This document shows positions 19,321 to 28,041 of a stretch of DNA of 29,079 bases, piece by piece (positions within the stretch are counted from its first letter, which is position 1; each line of letters starts with the position of its first letter). Source of the stretch: Geosiphon pyriformis (lineage: Eukaryota; Glomeromycota; Glomeromycetes; Archaeosporales; Geosiphonaceae). The translations under genes and the position numbers were made by a program. Below the pieces are notes generated by a model. That model had not been told where the DNA came from. It ran no database searches and saw only the letters and a list, made by a program, of their open reading frames with translations. The stretch spans positions 27,254 through 56,332 of the forward strand of contig JAAOMT010000737.1 in the NCBI GenBank assembly GCA_016748015.1. The letters run 5' to 3'.

Positions 19321-20235
19321 ACTTCAAGTCTATTAACATGATATTAGCTCCATTTATTGAGTTCAAAAAAGAGGAAAAAAAACTTACCTGGGAAGCCTAT
19401 CAAGTCTCCTAGGCCAACACAGAACACAACAAACTACTGCCAATACTATCATGGGATGACAAAAGAAAAGAAAGAAGAGAAGAAGAACTTACTAAAAAAA
19501 CCAACCAAAGTTATTGGAACTGTAATAGTCAAAGCAAGCAAACACTAATTTGGACTTGAAAAGAGAAGGGAAAAAGGAAAGAAGAAAGACCAGAATCAGT
19601 CACTACTCTAACATATACCCTATATATTTACTCTCAATCACCACAATTACATTATTGTCAACCAAAGCTCATATGTGTCAATTGTGGCAAGAAATTGTTA
19701 TCAATAAGTGCATACTATAATAACAATGAGGAATACCTAACAGCAACTAAATTTTATTGTTATCCATGTGTCATTGAACACTTTGAAAGACCAAAACAAG
19801 TTGGAAAATGAGATAATGAGCTGTGCTTAGCTTGTGGTAAAACTCTCCTTGATAAAGAAATATGAAATAACATTCTTGAGAAAGGAGAAACATGCAATGA
19901 ATTGTGTTAGTACACAATTCTCATAAGTGACTGGGTAAGAAAAAGAATGCCTATAGACACTGCCTGAAGATGAGCAGTCAAATGCTTGGACAGATGTTTA
20001 CACGATGATAACAAAATTTGGCAAATAGCTCTTGCCAAAATCAAAGAGTGTCACCAAAAGAAATAAAGATGATCAAAAACAACTCTCCTGAGCCCATAGA
20101 ACTTGACTAGGACCCAGAACCAGTCATAAATCTTCTAAATCCAGAACAATTTCATGAACACTACCAGGAATTAGCACCTACTAGAAAAGAACAAGAGCAA
20201 TAGTTGGAAGAAATAAATACAAGACTATGTGACAA
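19321..20235 (+). pseudogene. Cys-rich, probably zinc-binding pol domain (copy F)
   Basis: Continues the protease frame: WEAYQVS, a Lys/Glu-rich stretch, then ICVNCGKKLLSISAY, FYCYPC, LCLACGKTLLDKEI, ETCNELC and LISDWVRKR, matching copy A's domain. A one-base deletion near 20055 (compare the codons KGTLPKEI of copy A) and a second near 20240 move pol by two frames. Stops occur at Trp and Gln positions. Confidence 0.72.
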
Positions 20236-20559
20236 TTGTTTATCTCATGTGACTTTCAATATTGTAATGAGTGTAATCTCATTTACAATCCACCAATTCA
20301 CATGATCTACATGATCTCAGAAGAGGAGAAACCAATCAGCAGCTGTGCATCAGAATTGAAATCAACTTTCAATTCCAATTCAAACTCCAACAATGACAAC
20401 AATAAAAACAATAGTTCCAGCTCTGCTCAATATAACAATGAAAAATATAGCAATTTGAACTCTGATTTAAAACCCAAAACATACATTACACTCCTTGATC
20501 TCACCAAAAAACAGGAACTTAAATGGTTTAGTGATAATAATAAAGGTATTATGCCAGAA
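20236..20559 (+). pseudogene. Second Cys cluster and Asn/Ser/acidic linker (copy F)
   Basis: ISCDFQYCNECNLIYNPP completes a cluster begun by LCDNC just upstream in the other frame: C-x2-C-x4-C-x4-C-x2-C in all, allowing for a one-base deletion. Then follow MISEEEKPISSC, a run of Ser and Asn, and TLLDLTKKQELKWFSDN into the dUTPase-like domain. No family is recognised. Confidence 0.6.
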
Positions 20560-21050
20560 TGCACACATAATACTAATACAAGGTTTGATCTGAGATATCT
20601 GGGAAAAGATTCCATCAAATTAGAACTCCATTTGCACATTTGCATTGATCTCAAAATAACACTGAAAATTTCAGCAACAATAATGGTTTAGTTAGCATCT
20701 AGGAGTAGCTTAGCCAAAAAGAAAATCAACATCAGAAAAGGAATAATTAATGCAGGATATATAAGAAATATTATTGTGATACTACAAAATGACTCAGAAA
20801 AGGCATATATCATAGATCTAAATAAAAAAATAGCACAAACAATATTCTTATCTCTGATTAAAATAGCTCAATTAGTATTAGTGAGAAACAGAAAAAAATT
20901 AAGGATCACAACTAAAGGGATATAGAGATTTGGATCCACAGATAGAATAGATGTACCAGTTAATATGGCAGAGGAAAAAATTATTGACAAGGGAGAAATT
21001 ATCTCCATCCATTAACCAATTTTCATTCCACTATATAACTAGTACATAGT
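20560..21050 (+). pseudogene. dUTPase-like domain (copy F)
   Basis: Motif 1 is changed to TRFDL. A TAG at 20689-20691 precedes motif 2 (ASRSSLAKK). Motif 3 reads GIINAGY, Asn for the catalytic Asp. Motif 4 is KIAQTIF and motif 5 RFGSTDRIDVP. The order and spacing equal copy A; the losses fit G-to-A changes. Confidence 0.78.
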
Positions 21051-21480
21051 AGTCATAAAAAGAAAAATAAAAGATCAGATACAGATTTTTGAAGTGGAAG
21101 TAATACTTTGTGAATCAGAAAAGATCGGATTAGTCAATCTATACATACCAGCCAAAAACCACAGCCACATCAAAATTCCTATTTACAACAATATGAGAGA
21201 CATTATCAAGATACCAGAAAAAACCACCATTGGATACTTGACCACAAAAATTGAAGACCAATTCTTAGACACCATTCCAAACTTTTTACAACTGTGTGGA
21301 TATGTAGATATCACATCTCAAACTATATATGGATGAGAAAAATGTTATTTGCTCCAATCAGAACAATTAGAACAAATGAACATAGAAAACTTAGATCCAT
21401 TACAACATCAAATCAAGACTGGAGATGTAATGCCAATTAAACAGAGAGCATATAAAATACCACCAGCTAGCCATAAGATT
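21051..21480 (+). pseudogene. dUTPase-RT linker domain (copy F), with 84-base deletion
   Basis: DQIQIFEVEVILCESEKIG, HSHIKIPIYNN, TTIGYLTTKIEDQ and LQLCGYVDITSQTIYG match copy A. After DPLQ the 28 codons present in A and E are missing, in frame, with CAACA at both edges of the deleted stretch. Confidence 0.72.
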
Positions 21481-22250
21481 ATTTGTTAAGAAATCAATTG
21501 GATGCTTAACAATGGGTTAATTCAGTCATCAATGAGTCCATGGTTGTCACCAGTAGTACTAGTCCAAAAGAAGAATGGGAAAATCTGCTTTTGTGTAAAT
21601 TACCGAAAGTTGAATGAAGTAACTAAAAGAGATAGCTATCCAATGCCAAAAATCCAAGAGCTGTTTGATGCTTTTGGAGAAAAGAAATGGTTTTCAACAT
21701 TAGACTTAAACAGTAGTTACTGGCAAGTAGCCATGAAACCAGAAGACAAGAAAAAAACAGCTTTTACAACTCAAGAAGGAAATTTTGAATTTGAAATAAT
21801 GTCATTTGGCTTGATGAATGCTCCAGCAACATTCCAATGGCTTATGAAAATTGTCTATACTAGATTACTGTGGAAATTAGTAGTTGTTTACTTAGATAAC
21901 ACCAATGTATTCTCAGAGACATTTGATGATCATCTGCATTATCTCCAACAAGTGTTTAAAAGATTGAAAAGAGCAGGATTGAAATTAAATATGACCAAGT
22001 GTTTTTTTAGCAAAACAGAGTTGAAACTTTTAGGACACGTCATAAGCAAAGATGGCATTAAAACGGATCCAAATAAAATTGCAATAGTAAAGAACTTTTC
22101 AGTACCAACCAACTTAACAGAACTGAGAGCATTTTTGGGATTTGCTGAATATTATTGCCATTTCATTAAAGATTTTTCTAAACTGGCCCAGCCATTTCAT
22201 CACTTACAAACTAAGAATATAAAATATGAATAGACAGAAGCTCAACAAGA
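21481..22250 (+). pseudogene. Reverse transcriptase (copy F)
   Basis: A 243-codon open part covers most of the enzyme: GLIQSSMSPWLSPVVLVQKK, CFCVNYRKLN, WFSTLDLNSSYWQ (catalytic Asp at 21703-21705), FGLMNAPATFQ, YLDN at 21889-21900 (second catalytic Asp replaced by Asn), KLLGHVISKDGIK, LRAFLGFAEYY. The YLDN change should make it inactive even where the frame is open. Confidence 0.9.
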
Positions 22251-22692
22251 AGCATTTGACACACTAAAAAGAAAGCTTATTCAAGCTCTAGTGTTAATGT
22301 ATCCAGATTACAACAAATCATTCATCATTACCACCAATATATTAGGCCAGACATTGGGAGCAATACTATCACAAAAAAAACCAGATGGAAGAGAACATCC
22401 AATAGCTTATGTCAGTAGAAGCTTAAGTTCAGTAGAAAAAAACTATAGTACTTCAGCACTAGAACACTTAGCTATCTATTGAGCTGTTATCAAGTGGAAA
22501 GAATACTTGAGTCAAAAATTTGATATGTACACTGATCACAAAGGATTGACTTTAATTCAGAAGCAAAAATTTGGAAATGATTGCCATGTCAGATGGAAAA
22601 TAGAACTTTCACCATTCAATTATACAGTACATTATAAAAAGAGAAAAGACAATGGAAATACTGATGGTTTGTTGCAAATAAAACAAATCTAA
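22251..22692 (+). pseudogene. RNase H (copy F)
   Basis: TLGAILSQKKPDGREHPIAY, SRSLSSVEKNYS, ALEHLAIY and MYTDHKGLTLIQ are typical of Ty3-type RNase H. The first catalytic Asp is Asn (TTNILGQ). A TGA replaces Trp after LAIY. It ends LLQIKQI then TAA. Confidence 0.85.
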
Positions 22693-22727
22693 AAAAACAT
22701 TTCAACCCAAAAATATAACAAAACATG

Positions 22728-24101
22728 AATATACAAAAATACCAACAACTCCAACATTATATAAATACTTAATTGTTCAAGGAAAAATTATCTCAAAAAG
22801 AACAAAACAACATAAAACAGCAATCAAAATATTTTATCAACCATCAAAATATACTTTACCAAAAGAACAAAAGAAATTCAGATCAACTAACCAGAGTAAT
22901 TACAGAACCAGAAAAAGAGACAATATTATTTAACATGTACTTAGATCCAATAGCAGAATATTTTTATAAAGAAGCAACTATGAAAAAAATCAGAAAAAGA
23001 TACTATTGGTCATCAATGTATTCAGATATCATCTAATATGTTCAAAAATGTAATGCTTGTCAGAGAAGAGGTGGAACAAAACCCAGTGAACTATTAAGAC
23101 TAATTAAAATGAGACAACCATTCAATTGTATTAAAATTGACTTAGTCGGATCATTAACAATTACCAGTAAAGACAACAGATATATTGCAGTAGCTATAGA
23201 CTATCTTACCAAATGGCCAGAAACAAAAGCCATTCAAAGAGCAGATGCAGAATCCATTGCTGAATTTGTTTATCAAGATTTGATCTGTCAACATGAATGT
23301 CCAAAAGAACTATTATTAGATCAAAAAACACACTTTGTGAATAGAACATTGACAGAATTAAGTCAAAGATTTGGGATAAAAAGACCATTATTATTACCAT
23401 ATTATCCACAAACAAATTGGCTAGTTGAAAAGTTTAACAGAACATTGTGTGAAGCCATTGCCAAAATTAGCCAAAAAAACCAGAATGAATAAGATTTGTT
23501 CATACCATAAGTATTATTTGTTTATCGAACAATAAAACAAGACACTACATAAACAACACCATTTGAATTAATATATGGTAGAACAGCAATATTACCAGTT
23601 AAGATAGAAGTTAACATTTATCCAACAAAACCAATAATAGAAGACAATTTTCAAGAAACGTTGCTAAAAAGAACATATGAATTAATAGAAACACTAGAAA
23701 ACAAATAGCAAAAAACAGCTGATAATATTCAAAAGTTATAAGAAAAACAAAAAGAAAGACATGATAACCAACTACCAGATAAACTAGTTGAATTCAAGAT
23801 TGGAGACAAAATACTTTTACATTGTATCAAAGCAGAAAAACAATAGAGTAAAAAATTTGACCCCAAATGGGATGGACCATTTCACATAAAAGAAATTCTT
23901 GGAAATAGAGCTTACAAATTAAGATTGAACAACAAAATCTTAATCAAAACAGCACATGGTGATTGACTGAAACTATATTATCATATAGTGTCACCAACCA
24001 CTAGTAATATTTCACAATTAAGAGTATAGAGAATACTAGTCCAACCAGATAAAATTTTACAAAATCTGGAACCAATCATAATTATTGGACCAAACATGTA
24101 A
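22728..24101 (+). pseudogene. Integrase with GPY/F-like C-terminus (copy F)
   Basis: Starts with an ATG in NMNIQKYQQL, in a frame two bases off RNase H because an A-run there is two bases longer than in copy E. The zinc region has lost its His ligands (EYFYKEAT) but keeps CNACQRR. The catalytic triad is complete: Asp in KIDLVG (23139-23141), Asp in LLDQKTHF (23319-23321) and Glu in WLVEKFNR (23427-23429), with 35 residues between the last two. The C-terminal part has FDPKWDGPFHIKEILGNRAY, a GPY/F-type module. No chromodomain was seen. Several TAA/TAG/TGA codons break it. Integrase would insert the DNA copy. Confidence 0.88.
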
Positions 24102-24141
24102 AATTGAACAATAAAAAGAGAATATAAAAAACATAGTAAAC

Positions 24142-24801
24142 ATGACAGAAAACTTCAGAAAAATAGAAATCACTGACAACATCCACTCATTGGCACAACA
24201 AATCTTTCAATTGATTTAACAACAGAATATGGAAATTACTATCAATTAATAAACCATTAGATACTGAGATACCAGAAAGATACCCAAATACAAAAGTCAA
24301 AGAAAAACAGAAAACACTATTAACAAAATGGTTCTAAAAATAAAATTAGCAATAGAAGAACCAACAATTGTCACCACATATCAAGAGTTGACCAAAGAAA
24401 CTTGGAAATAGTAGATACACAAATTTTCAAAAAACTTTTGTTATTTCTATTTGGAACAATACTTAAATATTCAAAACTTATACACAAATAAAACAAAATG
24501 ATTATTTAACACAACAATATTGCAACAACTAGAACAATTTGTGGGCAAAAACAATTTAACAACACAAGCAAAAGTCATCTATTGATTACATGCTGGATTC
24601 CAAGACAGACCAGAAATTTTACTCAATCTAAAAATAGACTCTATTATAGTTAATTAAATAAAAAAAATAACCAACACCCAATTTGAAAAATTACAGAACA
24701 AAATAACTCAAGTAATTCTCGAAAAAAAAGTTCAGGAAATACTCAAAGACAGAGAATTAAAGTTAAGAGATTTGGGAGATCTTGATGGAGCTCAATATTA
24801 A
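24142..24801 (+). pseudogene. Post-pol ORF of unknown function (copy F), about 219 codons
   Basis: A frame from ATG at 24142 to TAA at 24799-24801, +1 relative to pol and 40 bases after it, ending inside the polypurine tract. About ten internal stops occur, mostly where a Gln or Trp would fit. Blocks shared with copy E: LAQQIFQL, EITIN, TKETWK, YLNIQNLYTNKTK, LEQF, IDSIIVN, FEKLQNKITQVILEKK, LDGAQY. It looks helical and hydrophilic, with no signal peptide and no membrane segment, so it is not an envelope-like gene. I do not recognise it. Confidence 0.65.
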
Positions 24802-24812
24802 AAAAGAGGGAA
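24800..24812 (+). other. Polypurine tract (copy F)
   Basis: AAAAAAGAGGGAA immediately before AATAA-free boundary bases TAA and the LTR start TGTTAC at 24816. It would prime plus-strand DNA synthesis. Confidence 0.8.
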
Positions 24813-24885
24813 TAATGTTACTTATAGAATATAGAAAATATATATTATCATAAATTAGCCAATCAGAAATAACCATAGTAAATGT

Positions 24886-25050
24886 AGAATTCCAGAATTT
24901 CTCTCAAGAGAAATTGCAGGATTCCAGGAATTTCAGAATTCTCATATAAGGAATTACAGAATTACAGAATTCTAGGATTCTTCTTAAAAGAAATTGCAGG
25001 ATTTCAAGAATTTCAAGATTCCTGGTGTGAGGAATTGAGGAATTAAAGAA
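24886..25050 (+). repeat. GAATTCC-type array in 3' LTR of copy F
   Basis: Irregular copies of AGAATTCCAG/GGAATTTCAG/AGAATTCTAGG. It is longer than the array in the 5' LTR of the same element (15773-15858), so it changed length after or during insertion. Confidence 0.7.
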
Positions 25051-25061
25051 TCTCAATTATG

Positions 25062-25069
25062 TATATATA
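25062..25069 (+). promoter_or_regulatory. TATA-like box, copy F 3' LTR
   Basis: TATATATA followed by GCAGTAGTATTAGAAG, identical in context to the 5' LTR. Confidence 0.55.
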
Positions 25070-25678
25070 GCAGTAGTATTAGAAGGAGAAAAAAACAGAA
25101 TTCTTTTAGTTAGAGACCTCTCAGTTTAGATCTAATCTAAGCAACTTTCTATTCACAAATATCAATAAATAATTATTTACTATCTCAATCTACTCTCCAC
25201 TATTAACACTTTATGTTGATAGTAATTGATACTTAACTACACAGGAACAATAGCTCTTGATTACAGCTATTAATGGGATACTAACTTGCAATTGCTTTTG
25301 TTTATTTTTTTATCTTCTTTTATTTTTTTTATTTTCTTTGTATTTTTTGTTGGTTAACTAATTGATTAAAGATTAAAACACTAAGTTACAGACATCATAG
25401 AGGGTAAAAAACCTGTGAAACAAAGGTAGGACATTTATAGATTTGAGAATAGCTTACCAGGAAGATTACCAGTCACCATGCTGAGAAAGAAATTTGATGG
25501 AATTGCGATTCTGAGAGGCTACTGAAACAACTATTAAATCTCTGTTCATTATACAAAAAACTTTGCAACAAAACCTTCAGATTAATTAAATCTTCAGAAA
25601 TCAACACCAGAATGCTAATCAAGCACCAAGTTATGAATTTATTATTGGCTTTGAAACCTCAAATAAACATCTGTAACA

Positions 25679-26554
25679 GCAAAAGCAATTCAAAGAACAG
25701 ATACAAAATCTATAGCCAAATTTATTTACCAAGTCCTAATTTGTTGACATGAATGTCCAAAAAAATTGTTATCAGATCAAAGAACTCATTTTGTAAACAG
25801 AACACTAATAGAATTAAGCCAAAGATTTAAAATCAAAAAATCATTATTATTACTATATTATCTACAAACAAATAGTTTAGTAGAAAGATTCAACAAAACA
25901 TTGTGTAAAACAATAGCCAAAATCAGTTAAAAAAACCAAGATGAATGGAATTTGTTTATATTATCAGTACTATTTGCTTATTAAACAATAAAACAAGATA
26001 TTACACAAGCAACACAATTTAAACTTGTTTATAATAAAACAGCAATATTACCAGTTGAGATAGAAGTTAATACATATTTAACTGAACCAATAAACAAAGC
26101 CAATTTTCAAAAAACATTGCTAAGAAGAATGTACAAACTAATAAAACCATTAGAAAACAAAAGACAAAGAGCAGCTGATAACATTTAAAGATTACAAAAA
26201 AAACGACATAATAAACAATTACCAGATAAACCAATTGAATTCAAAATTAGAGACAAAGTACTCTTATATTATACCAAAGTAGAAAAACAATAGAGTGGAA
26301 AATTTGACCCCAAATGGAATAAACCATTTTACATAGAAAAAATTTTAGGAAATAGAGCTTATAAACTAAGATAAGACAACAAAATCTTAGCCAAAGCAGC
26401 ACATAGTAATCAACTGAAACCATATTACAATACAGTATCATCATCAACCAGTAATATTCCACAACTAGAAGTACAATGAATACTAGTCCAATTAAATAAG
26501 ATTTCACGAGATCTGGAACCAATTATAATCATTGTTTCAAACATGTCAAGTTAA
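25679..26554 (+). pseudogene. Integrase C-terminal part (copy E)
   Basis: Begins AKAIQRTDTKSIAKFIYQ and keeps one frame to TAA at 26552-26554. It holds the second catalytic Asp (LLSDQRTHF, 25775-25777) and the Glu (LVERFNKTL, 25883-25885), with 35 residues between, then the GPY/F-like stretch KFDPKWNKPFYIEKILGN. A TAG just before SGKFDP is shared with copy F. Confidence 0.88.
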
Positions 26555-26609
26555 TTAACCTAAAAGAGTATATAAAGACACAGAATATGTAACAAAAACA
26601 ACAAAAAAA

Positions 26610-27242
26610 ATGGAAATACCAGATTATATTTACACCTTAGTTCAACAATTATTTCAGGTCTTAAATCAACAACAATTGAACATGAAAATCACCATTAACC
26701 ACCAAACAATCTGCTATTAAAACACCAAGCAAAAAAAAAGTACACCATATTAATAACCACAGAACCAACCAAAAAACTGATCAGATAAAATAGTAGAAAA
26801 AGTAAAAAACACTTTTAAGAAAATACCCATTATGGTTCCAACAAAAGAACTTTCAAAAAAAAATTGTGAACAGTAGATAAAACAACTTCTAATACCATAC
26901 TGCTACTATTAGTTGGGACAAAAGTTGAATATTCAGAAATTATATCTTAATAAAACCAAAAAAATATTTAATCAAGAGATAATATGAAATATTGAAGACA
27001 TTATTAAAAAGAAAACAAATCTGACACTACACATTAGAACAATCTATTGATTATAAACAATATTTTAAAACTACTCAAAAATATTGCTACACTCCAACAT
27101 AGAGACAATAACCATTAACCAATAGGGAAGAATAAACAATTCACAAATTGAAGATATAAGAACCAAAATTGAACAAACAATATTAGAAAGAAAAACTATA
27201 GAAATAATTTAAAATAAATATTTTGATAGAGCTTAATATTAA
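26610..27242 (+). pseudogene. Post-pol ORF of unknown function (copy E), about 210 codons
   Basis: ATG at 26610 to TAA at 27240-27242, +1 relative to pol and 55 bases after it, in register with no net frameshift. Its blocks LVQQLFQ, MKITIN, YCYYY, LNIQKLYLNKTKKIFNQEII, IETITIN and IEDIRTKIEQTILERKTIEI match the copy F frame at moderate identity. Internal stops sit mainly at Gln or Trp positions. It is broken but clearly a gene remnant. Confidence 0.62.
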
Positions 27243-27253
27243 AAAGAGGAGAT
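27241..27253 (+). other. Polypurine tract (copy E)
   Basis: AAAAAGAGGAGA and following bases directly before the LTR start at 27256, the same position relative to the post-pol stop as in copy F. Confidence 0.7.
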
Positions 27254-27255
27254 AA

Positions 27256-28041
27256 TATTACTCATAGAAAAAAACATACAAGAAAATAGTAAAAAAAATA
27301 GATAAATCAATAAAAAAATAGTAGTTAACATGTAAGCATATTACTCAGCAATGTAAGCATTGTTTAAAAAATTATAGCACATTGCTCAAGAATGTGAGTG
27401 ATCTCATAAAACTCAAATTATGTATATATAGCAAGAGCATTAGAAGCAGAAAAGACAGAATTTCCAACTAAAATTAATATTAAGATCAAGTAAAAACATC
27501 TTAATTAGAATTATTAATATCAATAAATAATTATTTACTATTTAAATTATTCTCTCTACTATCCACATTTTATGTTAATAGTCTTTGATATTTAATCATA
27601 CTGGATCAATAGCTTTTGATTATAGCTATTGACAAAATACTAACTCTTTATTGTCTTGGCTTATTTTTTTATTTTTTTTATTTTTTTATTTTTTTTTATT
27701 TTTTTTTGTTTTATTTACTAATTAATTAAAGATTAATACATGAAGTTATTAACATCAAAGTAACTGGTAAAAGACCTAAGAATAAGAATAAAACACTCAA
27801 GAATTGAAGATGATTTACTAAGAGAATTATTGGCCATTATGCTAAGAAAAAAATTTGACAGAATTGCAATTCTGGAAAGTGATAGATAAAACAACATTTG
27901 AATCTCTGTCTATTATACAAAAAACTCAACCAAAACCTTCAGACAACCAAAACTTTTATATAATACCAATTATATTAAGCTATTGAGCACCAAGTTACAG
28001 ATTTGTTATTTGATTCAAGATCCCAAATATTATCTGTAATA
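27256..28041 (+). repeat. 3' LTR of copy E (about 786 bp, U3 differs)
   Basis: From TATTACTC to CTGTAATA. The part from the TATA-like run (27423-27430) onward aligns with the other family 1 LTRs. The U3 upstream lacks the GAATTCC-type array and instead has two related stretches around CTCAGCAATGTAAGCATTG and CTCAAGAATGTGAG. A long T-rich tract lies near 27665-27710. Confidence 0.85.
27423..27430 (+). promoter_or_regulatory. TATA-like box, copy E 3' LTR
   Basis: TATATATA followed by GCAAGAGCATTAGAAG, aligned with the boxes of copies A and F. Confidence 0.55.

Larger units (their letters stand above)
15702..25678 (+). mobile_element. Copy F: family 1 element with both LTRs (about 10 kb)
   Basis: The only element here with both ends in view. 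It has LTR (15702-16502), primer site, gag, pol, post-pol ORF, polypurine tract and LTR (24816-25678). It interrupts copy E's integrase gene. Removing it with one 4-base duplication restores E's reading without loss of a codon. In the first 90 bases the two LTRs differ at about 11 sites, 10 of them transitions, so the insertion is not recent. Gag and pol have many nonsense codons and at least three net indels in pol. Confidence 0.92.
24816..25678 (+). repeat. 3' LTR of copy F (863 bp)
   Basis: From TGTTACTT to CTGTAACA. About 60 bases longer than the 5' LTR because the GAATTCC-type array (about 24886-25050) is longer. A TATA-like run lies at 25062-25069. It is followed by GCAA and the resumed integrase of copy E. 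Confidence 0.92.
25679..28041 (+). mobile_element. Copy E, right part: integrase remainder, post-pol ORF, 3' LTR
   Basis: Resumes exactly after copy F's 3' LTR, in the reading sense of copy E's integrase at 15701, and runs to the end of the 3' LTR at 28041. Together with 10226-15701 it makes one family 1 element lacking its 5' end. Confidence 0.9.

Noticed and set aside
23760-24101. Chromodomain at the integrase C-terminus
   Set aside because: Only the GPY/F-type stretch is visible; no aromatic cage pattern was found after it.
24142-24801. env-like gene after pol
   Set aside because: No signal peptide, membrane segment or Cys pattern; the product would be hydrophilic and helical.
10226-28041. 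Non-standard genetic code (TAA/TAG as Gln, TGA as Trp)
   Set aside because: Copies use CAA/CAG and TGG normally at the same sites elsewhere, stops also replace other codons, and catalytic residues are lost too, so mutation explains the pattern.
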